Shown here: positions 23,644 to 30,304 of the stretch, in pieces
Numbering within the stretch: the first letter of the stretch is position 1
Layout: the number at the start of each line of letters is the position of its first letter
Assembly: GCA_002347685.1 (NCBI GenBank)
Contig: DDWS01000071.1
Span: 1 to 34,712 of the forward strand
DNA from: Syntrophaceae bacterium UBA2280
Lineage (GTDB): Bacteria; Desulfobacterota; Syntrophia; Syntrophales; Smithellaceae
Length of the DNA: 34,712 nt
Reading direction: 5' to 3'
Position numbers and translations under genes: made by a program
Notes under the pieces: generated by a model
Told to the model about the DNA's origin: nothing
Database searches by the model: none
The model's input: the letters and a program-made list of their open reading frames with translations, nothing else

Positions 23644-24993
23644 TCAAGCCCCTTCCTTCACCCGGCTTGCCGGCGAATGAGGGTTTTTATCATAAAAAAA
23701 ATACCGGCTGCGTCCCTCGTCTTTGGCCCGATACATAGCCACATCGGCTTTTTTGATCAGTGCGTCAAAATGATCCGCATGATCAGGAAACAGGGCCACG
23801 CCGACGCTGACGGTTGCCATCACTTCGTGTGCCTCCAGATAAAACGGATTTTGAAAGGCCGAAACGATCTTGGTGGCGATCTGTTCGGCTTCGTCACGGC
23901 AGTTCAGCGGCGATAGCAAGATGGCGAACTCATCGCCGCCGTGACGGCTGACGGTGTCGCTTTCGCGAACCAGTGACTGCAGGCGGTGGGCAACCTGGCT
24001 AAGCAGAGTATCCCCCGCGGCATGTCCCCACCGGTCATTGACTCCCTTGAAATTGTCGAGATCCAAAATCAGGACGGCGACGGTCTTCTCGGTCCGTAAC
24101 GCTCTTTTTAAAGCCATGTAAAGCCGGTCGCTGAAGAGAATGCGGTTGGCCAACCCGGTGAGCGGATCATGAAACGCCTGCCTGCGAATAGTTTCCTGCA
24201 CTCTGTTTCGATCGGTAATATCACCGATGATGCCGCGAAAACCTTTCGGCGCCCCCAGGGTATCATGCATCAAACTGACTGAAAGCTCCATCTGACGTGT
24301 CTCGCCGTTTTTATTAATGATGTCAAATTCCATGTTTTTGATGGGGTTACCTGTTTTAAAAACGGCATTGTAAGCTCGAAAGACAATATCGGCGTTTCTC
24401 TTGTCGACATAGCTTCGGTAGTTCATTCCTCGCATCTGCTCAGCGTCATACCCGAGCAGTTTGAGGTAAGGCATGTTGAAAATCATCAGATTACCGGCCA
24501 GATCGACCTCGTAATAGGCATCCGCAATACTGTCGATAATGGTGCGTGACCGCTCTTCGCTCAGTTTTAGGGCATCCTCAGCCTGTCTCTGGCGTGAAAT
24601 GTCCATCTGGATGCCGAGTGTTGAGCGCCTTTCCCGAAATACAATGGACGTGACCATCCCTACATTCCATGTGATCGAGCCGCTTCTGGCGACCATGCGA
24701 TACTCATAATGGGAGACGGATTCTCCCCGCAAAATAGCCCGGACACTAGCCGTTACGTAATCACGGTCATCCGGATACACGAGTGATAAAGAGGGCATAC
24801 CGATCAGGTCTTTAGAATCATACCCTGTGTTTTCTTGAAATTTAAGATTGGCCCATTGGAATTTCTGATCCTGAATAATAAAGAGGCCGACAGGCGATTT
24901 TTCGGCCAAAGACTGATAGATATCCATCCAGTGGGGCAAATCACGCTCACCTTGCTGCTCATTTTTCGTATTGGTTTCCACCAAGATTCCCAC
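23644..24993 (-). CDS. PAS-PAS-GGDEF diguanylate cyclase
   Basis: 449 aa, soluble. Two PAS domains (about 25-140 and 145-270; the first with FQENTGYDSKDLIGMPSL and the second with LKLLGYDAEQMRG) precede a GGDEF domain (about 275-435: HDPLTGLANR, LDLDNFKGVNDRWGH and RHGGDEFAIL). The active-site GGDEF is intact, and an inhibitory RxxD site (RESD) lies five residues before it, so it should make cyclic di-GMP under product feedback. No EAL domain. The stimulus sensed by the PAS pair is unknown. The frame starts at the GTG at 24993; a GTG four codons later is an alternative. Confidence 0.93.
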   Translation of the reverse strand: MGILVETNTKNEQQGERDLPHWMDIYQSLAEKSPVGLFIIQDQKFQWANLKFQENTGYDSKDLIGMPSLSLVYPDDRDYVTASVRAILRGESVSHYEYRMVARSGSITWNVGMVTSIVFRERRSTLGIQMDISRQRQAEDALKLSEERSRTIIDSIADAYYEVDLAGNLMIFNMPYLKLLGYDAEQMRGMNYRSYVDKRNADIVFRAYNAVFKTGNPIKNMEFDIINKNGETRQMELSVSLMHDTLGAPKGFRGIIGDITDRNRVQETIRRQAFHDPLTGLANRILFSDRLYMALKRALRTEKTVAVLILDLDNFKGVNDRWGHAAGDTLLSQVAHRLQSLVRESDTVSRHGGDEFAILLSPLNCRDEAEQIATKIVSAFQNPFYLEAHEVMATVSVGVALFPDHADHFDALIKKADVAMYRAKDEGRSRYFFYDKNPHSPASRVKEGA

Positions 24994-25170
24994 CCGTTCA
25001 TACCGTGTGCCAAATCAATGTCTCTGAAAAAAAAAGGCGTTGACTTTCTTCGAAAGTATATGGAAGACCTTCATGAAGTGTCAAGAGTTTTTAATCCCTC
25101 AGGCAGATTCAGATCGATCAAAAACGGCTTTCGACCCGGACACCGGGAAAAAAAATAGTCGAGAAACAGA

Positions 25171-25199
25171 TTGACACGAAACAACATTTTTCCTATACT
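25171..25199 (+). promoter_or_regulatory. Consensus sigma70 promoter of the UspA gene
   Basis: TTGACA (25171-25176), a 17-nt spacer and TATACT (25194-25199). The last residues of the spacer and the -10 (TTCCTATACT) are the same as in the promoter at 15149. The leader to the ATG at 25248 is about 42 nt. Confidence 0.85.
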
Positions 25200-25247
25200 C
25201 CGATCATCAGGTTGACGGAAATAATACTCTACGGGGGGCAAGAAATA

Positions 25248-25643
25248 ATGAAGATAATGGTTGCGTATGTCGGCGGACTGGATGTGGACAAGGCGGTTCT
25301 TGATTTGGCTAAAAAGCATGCAAAAGCGTTCAAGGCAACCGTCTATGTCACATGTTCCATGGAGCATGTTGCTGAAAAACAGATGAATGCACTCGAAAAG
25401 ACTGAAAAGAACCTCCAATACATTAAAGGAACGTTTGAAGACGAAGGAATTGACTGCGAAACGCACGTGCTGGTTCGTGGCCTGACGCCCGGGGAAGACA
25501 TCGTCGAATTTGCGACGGATAAAAAAATGGATGAGATTATCATCGGCATTGAGAAAAAATCCAAGGTCGGTAAACTGCTGTTCGGTTCCAACGCCCAGCA
25601 CATCATCCTGGAAGCTCCCTGTCCCGTTGTCTCTGTAAAATAA
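25248..25643 (+). CDS. Universal stress protein (UspA family)
   Basis: 131 aa. The Rossmann-like UspA fold shows the N-terminal strand MKIMVAYVGGLDVDKAVLDL, and the C-terminal IIIGIEKKSKVGKLLFGS then CPVVSVK. The ATP-binding motif G-x2-G-x9-G-S is partly changed: the second Gly is Lys, so ATP binding is doubtful. The ATG at 25248 is preceded by a G-rich site; an in-frame start at 25212 would fall at the very 5' end of the message. Its own promoter and a strong terminator make it a single-gene transcript. Confidence 0.9.
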   Translation: MKIMVAYVGGLDVDKAVLDLAKKHAKAFKATVYVTCSMEHVAEKQMNALEKTEKNLQYIKGTFEDEGIDCETHVLVRGLTPGEDIVEFATDKKMDEIIIGIEKKSKVGKLLFGSNAQHIILEAPCPVVSVK

Positions 25644-25665
25644 TCAGTTTCAACCAACGGATTTA

Positions 25666-25704
25666 AAAAAGGCTTGCTCTCCGTAAAGGAAAGTGAGCCT
25701 TTTT
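25666..25704 (+). terminator. Strong intrinsic terminator after the UspA gene
   Basis: Arms AAAAAGGCT and AGCCTTTTT pair perfectly for 9 bp, and the inner 8 positions pair with two wobbles and one mismatch around the loop GTAAA. The 3' arm ends in TTTTT. It ends only 7 nt before the PHP start. Confidence 0.85.
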
Positions 25705-25711
25705 GGTTTTC

Positions 25712-26359
25712 ATGATGCTAACAGCGATTGACCTTCATATTCACACCCGCAAATATTCCGGTTGCTCCTTTATTTCCCATGAAGAGGTAATCGGACAGGC
25801 GCATGCAGCCCGTCTTGACGGCATCGCACTTACGGAACACGGTATGCGCTGGCCGGATGAGGAATTTAAGCGCTTCCGAAAAGAAGCTGCCGCAAACGGC
25901 ATCATTCTGATCAACGGGCAGGAAATCCACGCCAGAAATTCCCGCGGCCAATCTGAAGGCGAATACTTGATTTTCGGACTCGGGCGCAGCGTGACCGAGC
26001 CGCTTTGCGCCAGGGAACTTGTGGCAACCGTTCACGCCGAAGGCGGCATCCTTATCGCTGCGCATCCCTACAAATTATCCCGCGGCGGCCGGTCGCATTA
26101 CTACGGAGCGGGCGATTTGATCTACAACCTCAATATCGACGGCATTGAACTTTGCCATCCCGATCACAGTGACATGGCGATGAAAAAAGTCCGACAGGCG
26201 ATGGATGTGATGAAAATTCCCGGCACGGGCGGCAGCGATGCGCACAAGATCCTCAATATCGGATCCTGCGTCACGCTTTTTGAAAAACCCGTCCGCGACG
26301 AAAAAGATTTCCTGCAGGAAATCCGCGCCGGTCGCATCCGAGCGGAAAAAAGAATTTAG
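25712..26359 (+). CDS. PHP-domain metal-dependent phosphoesterase
   Basis: 215 aa. The four PHP motifs are seen: DLHIHTRKYSGCS near the N-terminus, ALTEHGMRW, AAHPYKLSRGG and GGSDAHK. These bind two or three metals and hydrolyse a phosphoester, as in the histidinol-phosphatase/TrpH-like branch; the substrate is unknown. The start is probably one of two adjacent ATGs (25712 or 25715). Neither has a clear ribosome site, because the UspA terminator lies immediately upstream. It may depend on read-through. Confidence 0.88.
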   Translation: MMLTAIDLHIHTRKYSGCSFISHEEVIGQAHAARLDGIALTEHGMRWPDEEFKRFRKEAAANGIILINGQEIHARNSRGQSEGEYLIFGLGRSVTEPLCARELVATVHAEGGILIAAHPYKLSRGGRSHYYGAGDLIYNLNIDGIELCHPDHSDMAMKKVRQAMDVMKIPGTGGSDAHKILNIGSCVTLFEKPVRDEKDFLQEIRAGRIRAEKRI

Positions 26360-26385
26360 GAATGCCCGGATACAGCCCTTTCCCA

Positions 26386-26417
26386 GGAATCCGCAAAAGC
26401 ATCGGCTTCTGGATTCC
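26386..26417 (+). repeat. Nested inverted repeat after the PHP gene
   Basis: Outer arms GGAATCC (26386-26392) and GGATTCC (26411-26417) enclose inner arms AAGC and GCTT (26397-26408). No T-run follows on the plus strand. It may protect the PHP mRNA end. Confidence 0.45.
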
Positions 26418-26421
26418 CGAT

Positions 26422-26455
26422 AAAAAAAGCGGGCACAGGGAGATTCCCGGCCCGC
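26422..26455 (-). terminator. Intrinsic terminator of the nfeD-slipin operon
   Basis: On the minus strand GCGGGC and GCCCGC (26455-26450, 26434-26429) enclose an inner GGGA/TCCC stem, followed by seven T (26428-26422). It lies 9 nt after the slipin stop. Confidence 0.85.
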
Positions 26456-26464
26456 CGTGAGCTC

Positions 26465-27373
26465 CTATTTGGTCTGTTTGACCACACTCATGGCCGTTGC
26501 GATCAGTGAGGAGATGTCTCCGAAATTGGCCGGCAGAATCAACGTGTTATTTTCTTTCGCCAGGTTGCCGAACTGCTCAACCAGCTGTTCCGCCACGCGC
26601 AACTGGACCGCCTCCAGACCGCCCTGGATCTGAACAGCCGCTGCGACCGATTTCAGACCGTCCGCCGTCGCGGAGGCCACCGCGCGGATGGCTTCCGCCT
26701 GGCCGTTGGCTTCATTAATCTGCTGCTGACGCACAGCTTCCGACTCGAGCACCACTTTCTGCTTCTGTCCTTCGGCAACATTGATCGCAGACTGCTTCTC
26801 GCCCTCAGACTTCAAGATAATCGCACGCTTTTCCCGTTCCGCCTGCATCTGCTTTTCCATGGCTTTTAAAACCGTCTCCGGCGGCACGATATTTTTAATT
26901 TCATAGCGCAGAATCTTCACACCCCAGGTGCGCGACGCGTCATTGATCGCCGCCACGATCATGGAATTAATGGCAGTTCTTTCTTCAAAGGTTTTATCCA
27001 GATCAATCTTTCCCACTTCGCTTCGCATGGTCGTCTGGGCCAGCTGGATGATGGAAAAAAAGTAGTTGCTGATTCCGTACGAGGCCATCTGAGGATCAAA
27101 CACCTGAATGAAAATCACGCCATCCACACCCACCTGAACGTTGTCGCGGGTAATACAGATCTGTTCGGGGATATCTACGGTCTGTTCTTTGAGCGTGTGC
27201 CTGTAAGCGATCCGGTCAACAAAGGGGATGATATAACTGATGCCCGCATTGAGGACCCGGTTAAATTTCCCCAGCCGCTCGACCACGTAGGCGCTTTGCT
27301 GCGGAATAATACAGACCCCCTTCACGATGATGATCACCGCCAGTGCAGCCAGGACAATCAAAACAATCTCCAT
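26465..27373 (-). CDS. Slipin/stomatin-like SPFH membrane protein
   Basis: 302 aa. Residues 2-23 form an N-terminal membrane anchor, followed by the SPFH/band 7 domain (IIPQQSAYVVERLGKF, YRHTLKEQTVDIPEQ) and a long coiled coil (EKQMQAEREKRAIILKSEGE onward) that builds cage-like oligomers in this family. The C-terminal LPANFGDISSL matches the QmcA/paraslipin group. It begins 18 nt after nfeD, the usual partner; together they are thought to organise membrane microdomains and protein quality control. The specific client is unknown. Confidence 0.94.
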   Translation of the reverse strand: MEIVLIVLAALAVIIIVKGVCIIPQQSAYVVERLGKFNRVLNAGISYIIPFVDRIAYRHTLKEQTVDIPEQICITRDNVQVGVDGVIFIQVFDPQMASYGISNYFFSIIQLAQTTMRSEVGKIDLDKTFEERTAINSMIVAAINDASRTWGVKILRYEIKNIVPPETVLKAMEKQMQAEREKRAIILKSEGEKQSAINVAEGQKQKVVLESEAVRQQQINEANGQAEAIRAVASATADGLKSVAAAVQIQGGLEAVQLRVAEQLVEQFGNLAKENNTLILPANFGDISSLIATAMSVVKQTK

Positions 27374-27391
27374 AATCCGTTCCCCCTTTTT

Positions 27392-27835
27392 TTACGTCAC
27401 AGATTTGACCTTAACACGGATGCCTTCAATGGCCAGGATTTCCGCCCAGGCGCCTTCGGGAATGGTTTGCGCCTCATCGCTGAAGGCAATCCAGTCCGAG
27501 CCGCGATATTGGATGGTGCCTTCTTTGCCCGCGGGGATGTCCTTGATTACCGCAACCCTTTGTCCCGTATAATCGGGCGGTAAATCCCCGTGTCCCGCGA
27601 ACAACTTGCGGGCTGTCTTGCGCAATAGCAGCATCAGGAACAATGACGACGCTGAAAAGACGATCAGTTGACTGCTGAAGGATGTGGTCAGTCCGATCCA
27701 GGTAGTCAGCGACACGATCAATGCGCCCAAACCGATAAAGCAAAGGATGAAACTCAACGTCGCCAGTTCGCAAATCAATAGAACCAGGCCGATTATCGCC
27801 CAGATCAGCGCCGGCGAAAAAGAAAAATCCAACAT
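27392..27835 (-). CDS. nfeD: NfeD-family membrane protein (short form)
   Basis: 147 aa. Three hydrophobic segments (about 9-25, 28-45 and 50-70) are followed by a soluble OB-fold domain (about 85-147, with YTGQRVAVIKDIPAGKEG and VKVKSV at the end). The N-terminal ClpP-like protease domain of long NfeD proteins is absent. The ATG at 27835 follows GGAAAGG. It opens the operon with the slipin and has a clear promoter and a leader with two hairpins. Confidence 0.92.
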   Translation of the reverse strand: MLDFSFSPALIWAIIGLVLLICELATLSFILCFIGLGALIVSLTTWIGLTTSFSSQLIVFSASSLFLMLLLRKTARKLFAGHGDLPPDYTGQRVAVIKDIPAGKEGTIQYRGSDWIAFSDEAQTIPEGAWAEILAIEGIRVKVKSVT

Positions 27836-27850
27836 GAATCAGACCTTTCC

Positions 27851-27876
27851 GCGGGATGATGCCGTCCGTATCCCGC
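27851..27876 (-). promoter_or_regulatory. Hairpin in the nfeD leader, proximal
   Basis: Arms GCGGGAT (27876-27870 on the minus strand) and ATCCCGC (27857-27851) form a 7-bp stem with a 12-nt loop, ending just before the GGAAAGG ribosome site. It could affect ribosome access. Confidence 0.5.
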
Positions 27877-27885
27877 CGGGTTGTG

Positions 27886-27918
27886 GTTGTGATGAATATC
27901 CCATTAAATCATCACAAC
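27886..27918 (-). promoter_or_regulatory. Perfect 10-bp inverted repeat at the nfeD transcript start
   Basis: Arms GTTGTGATGA and TCATCACAAC (27918-27909 and 27895-27886) are perfectly complementary, with 13 nt between them. The repeat begins one or two nt after the expected start of transcription. It may be a 5'-end stem that stabilises the mRNA, or a protein-binding site on the DNA. Confidence 0.6.
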
Positions 27919-27925
27919 GGGGTGC

Positions 27926-27954
27926 AGTATAAGGAGAATGATAAAGAGAGTCAA
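27926..27954 (-). promoter_or_regulatory. Sigma70 promoter of the nfeD-slipin operon
   Basis: On the minus strand TTGACT (27954-27949), a 17-nt spacer and TATACT (27931-27926) give a near-consensus promoter, with transcription starting near 27919. Confidence 0.82.
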
Positions 27955-27957
27955 TAC

Positions 27958-27981
27958 AATATTATTTTCAATATTATTTTC
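27958..27981. repeat. Tandem 12-bp repeat between divergent promoters
   Basis: Two exact, adjacent copies of AATATTATTTTC lie between the -35 of the nfeD promoter (27949-27954) and the -35 of the acyl-CoA synthetase promoter (27993-27998). They may serve as shared UP-elements or as direct-repeat sites for a regulator. One copy per DNA helical turn and a bit would put two bound proteins on nearly the same face. Confidence 0.75.
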
Positions 27982-27992
27982 CTGCTTGAGCA

Positions 27993-28021
27993 TTGACTTT
28001 TCGCCGCATTTGCTTTATCGC
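27993..28021 (+). promoter_or_regulatory. Probable promoter of the ADP-forming synthetase
   Basis: TTGACT (27993-27998), a 17-nt spacer and TATCGC (28016-28021). The -35 is good, the -10 poor, so it may need activation. Confidence 0.5.
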
Positions 28022-28070
28022 ATAAACCCTGGAAAATGAACGTACGTTTAATTTATCAGTGGAGGCCATC

Positions 28071-30218
28071 ATGGATCATATCGTTAAAAATGCGCGACAG
28101 GAAGGACGCCTCGCCCTCTCCGAAACCGAATCCAATAGAATACTAAGCCGCTTCGGCGTGCCGGTTGCACCGGATGCGCTTGTGAACTCTGAATCCGAAG
28201 CCCTTGAGCATGCAAGACATATCGGTTATCCTGTTGTTCTAAAGGGTCACGGACCGAAACTCACTCACAAGACCGAGCGCAGTCTGGTGCGGGTGAATCT
28301 CAAATCGGACGCCGAACTGCGCACGGCCTTTCATGAAATCACAAAAGCCGCGGGCGAGGACGGCGAAGGGTGCCTTTTACAGCCGTTTATCGAAGGCCGG
28401 CGCGAATTTGTCGCAGGGCTGTTTCGCGATGCGCAATTCGGACCGGTCGTCATGTTCGGCCTGGGCGGTGTTTTTACCGAAGCCCTGGCCGACACAGCCT
28501 TCCGCATAGCGCCGTTTGATGAAACGCAGGCCCGTCAGATGATCGGGGAAATTTCATCAAAAAGTCTGCTGGGTTCCTTCCGGGGCGAAGCGGCCGCAGA
28601 TCTCGACTCGCTGATCGCCGTCCTCACCGGGCTTGCAAAACTCGGACTGGCTGAGCCGGAAATCAGGGAAATCGATATCAATCCGCTGATCATCACACCC
28701 CGGGGCAAAGTGGTTGCCGTAGACGCCCTGGTGCTTCTGGAGGATAACCACACGCCGAAAGAAAACAGCACGCCGCCCGATAGCCTGAAAATCCATCGAG
28801 CCCTTGAAGTCATGACCCATCCGAAGTCCATCGCCGTTATCGGCGCGACCCGAACGCATTCAGAGGGGTTCCCCGGTATGTTCGCCTGCATCGATGCTTT
28901 CGGCTATCCGGGTGAGCTCTACCCGATCAACCCCAAGGCAGACGAGATTCTGGGACACAAGGCCTATCCGACGCTTTCGGCCATCGGAAAACCGGTGGAT
29001 CTGGTCGTTATCACCGTCCCCGCACCTTATGTACCGGCAGCACTCAGAGACTGCGTCGCGTCCGGATCAAAAAACATTCATATTTTTTCGTCCGGATTTA
29101 AGGAAACGGGAGAAGAAGACGGCATCCGCCTTCAGCAGGAGATTGAAACCATCGCAAACGAGGGCGGTCTGCACATCGTCGGTCCCAACTGCATGGGCTT
29201 ATATGTCCCGGCCGCCCGTCTGGTGACGTGGGTGAACGTTTCCGATCAAAGCGGGCCCGTGGCTTTTATCAGTCAAAGCGGCGGCAACGCACAGGATTAC
29301 ACCGCCTACGCCTCTGAAAAACTCGGTGTGCACTTCAGCAAGGTATTCAGCTACGGAAACGCCCTGACACTCGACAGCACGGATTTTCTGGAATACCTCG
29401 AAACCGACGACGAAACGAAAATCATCACGATGTATCTCGAAGGCGTCAAAGACGGCCGCAGACTTCTGGAATTGGTGACGCGCATCAATAGATCCAAGCC
29501 GGTTATCATCATCAAAGCCGGGCTGACTGAATCCGGGGCGCGGGCGGTGGCCTCCCATACCGGATCGCTCGCGGGTGGTGAAAAGATTTGGGACGCGTTC
29601 TTTCGGCAGACAGGCGCAATCAGGGTCGAATCCCTCGAAGAGATGGCGGAAGTCACCTGCGCCTTCCAGCGGCTCGGTAAAACCACCGGACGCGGCGTGG
29701 CCGTCATCGGCACGGGCGGAGGCGTGGGCGTCGCGGCGGCGGATGCCTGCGCGCGCGTCGGCTTGAATCTTGCGCCTTTTTCCGATGACCTAATGGTAAA
29801 ACTGCGAAAATTCATTCCACCGGCAGGCAACATGATCCGTAATCCGATTGATGCGCATCTGATTCTCACCGAACCGGAGCTTCTGGGTAAAACACTGGAA
29901 ATGCTTTCGGCTCAACCTGAATTGAATATGTTCATCATCTCGCTGCATATGGACTGGCTGTTCAGCCGAGGCCAGGGAGAAATCTCTCAACGAATCACAG
30001 ACTATATCGCCACGCAAGCCGCAAAGCATACATCCGGGAAACCCCTGGTCGTTTCCCTTCGGCAGTACAATCCCAACACAAATATCCGCAAAAATATGGA
30101 AGAAGTCAAAAAAAGATTGCGCAGTGCGGGCGTACCGTTTTATGAAGGCATCCCGAGGGCGGCGGCCGCTTTGGCAAATATCGTAAAATACTGTGAATCT
30201 CAGGAAAACATGAAATAA
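28071..30218 (+). CDS. ADP-forming acyl-CoA synthetase, ATP-grasp half first
   Basis: 715 aa. Converts a carboxylic acid, ATP and CoA to the acyl-CoA with ADP, or runs backwards to make ATP from acyl-CoA. The ATP-grasp half (about 1-225, with VVLKGHGPKLTHKTER, GVFTEALADTAFRIAPF and EIDINPLII) comes first. Then follow the CoA-binding Rossmann domain (about 245-375, with SIAVIGATRTHSEGFPG and VGPNCMGLYVP) and the ligase domain with the phosphohistidine His496 in ASHTGSLAGGEK. The common arrangement is the reverse (CoA-binding half first). The start is the ATG at 28071, behind GGAGG; a GTG at 28059 is in frame. Single gene with its own terminator. Confidence 0.95.
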   Translation: MDHIVKNARQEGRLALSETESNRILSRFGVPVAPDALVNSESEALEHARHIGYPVVLKGHGPKLTHKTERSLVRVNLKSDAELRTAFHEITKAAGEDGEGCLLQPFIEGRREFVAGLFRDAQFGPVVMFGLGGVFTEALADTAFRIAPFDETQARQMIGEISSKSLLGSFRGEAAADLDSLIAVLTGLAKLGLAEPEIREIDINPLIITPRGKVVAVDALVLLEDNHTPKENSTPPDSLKIHRALEVMTHPKSIAVIGATRTHSEGFPGMFACIDAFGYPGELYPINPKADEILGHKAYPTLSAIGKPVDLVVITVPAPYVPAALRDCVASGSKNIHIFSSGFKETGEEDGIRLQQEIETIANEGGLHIVGPNCMGLYVPAARLVTWVNVSDQSGPVAFISQSGGNAQDYTAYASEKLGVHFSKVFSYGNALTLDSTDFLEYLETDDETKIITMYLEGVKDGRRLLELVTRINRSKPVIIIKAGLTESGARAVASHTGSLAGGEKIWDAFFRQTGAIRVESLEEMAEVTCAFQRLGKTTGRGVAVIGTGGGVGVAAADACARVGLNLAPFSDDLMVKLRKFIPPAGNMIRNPIDAHLILTEPELLGKTLEMLSAQPELNMFIISLHMDWLFSRGQGEISQRITDYIATQAAKHTSGKPLVVSLRQYNPNTNIRKNMEEVKKRLRSAGVPFYEGIPRAAAALANIVKYCESQENMK

Positions 30219-30230
30219 CGGATCAAAACG

Positions 30231-30276
30231 ACGAATCCATTCCTTCTTATACAAGTGAGGAATGGATTCGTGTTTT
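30231..30276. terminator. Bidirectional terminator between convergent genes
   Basis: Arms of 14 bp (30231-30244 and 30258-30271) pair perfectly around a 13-nt loop. GTTTT follows on the plus strand and CGTTTT on the minus strand, so it can end both the ADP-forming synthetase and the long-chain synthetase transcripts. Confidence 0.85.
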
Positions 30277-30304
30277 CAGATTTCTTCAGCGATAAACTGA
30301 GCGA

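Noticed and set aside
25043..25057. Palindrome ACTTTC-TTC-GAAAGT between the cyclase and UspA genes
   Set aside because: Its arms are only 6 bp and it lies more than 100 nt from either clear promoter element.
25018..25158. A 46-codon plus-strand frame between the cyclase and UspA genes
   Set aside because: No ribosome site, composition unlike protein, and no recognisable family; it overlaps the probable upstream control region of both genes.
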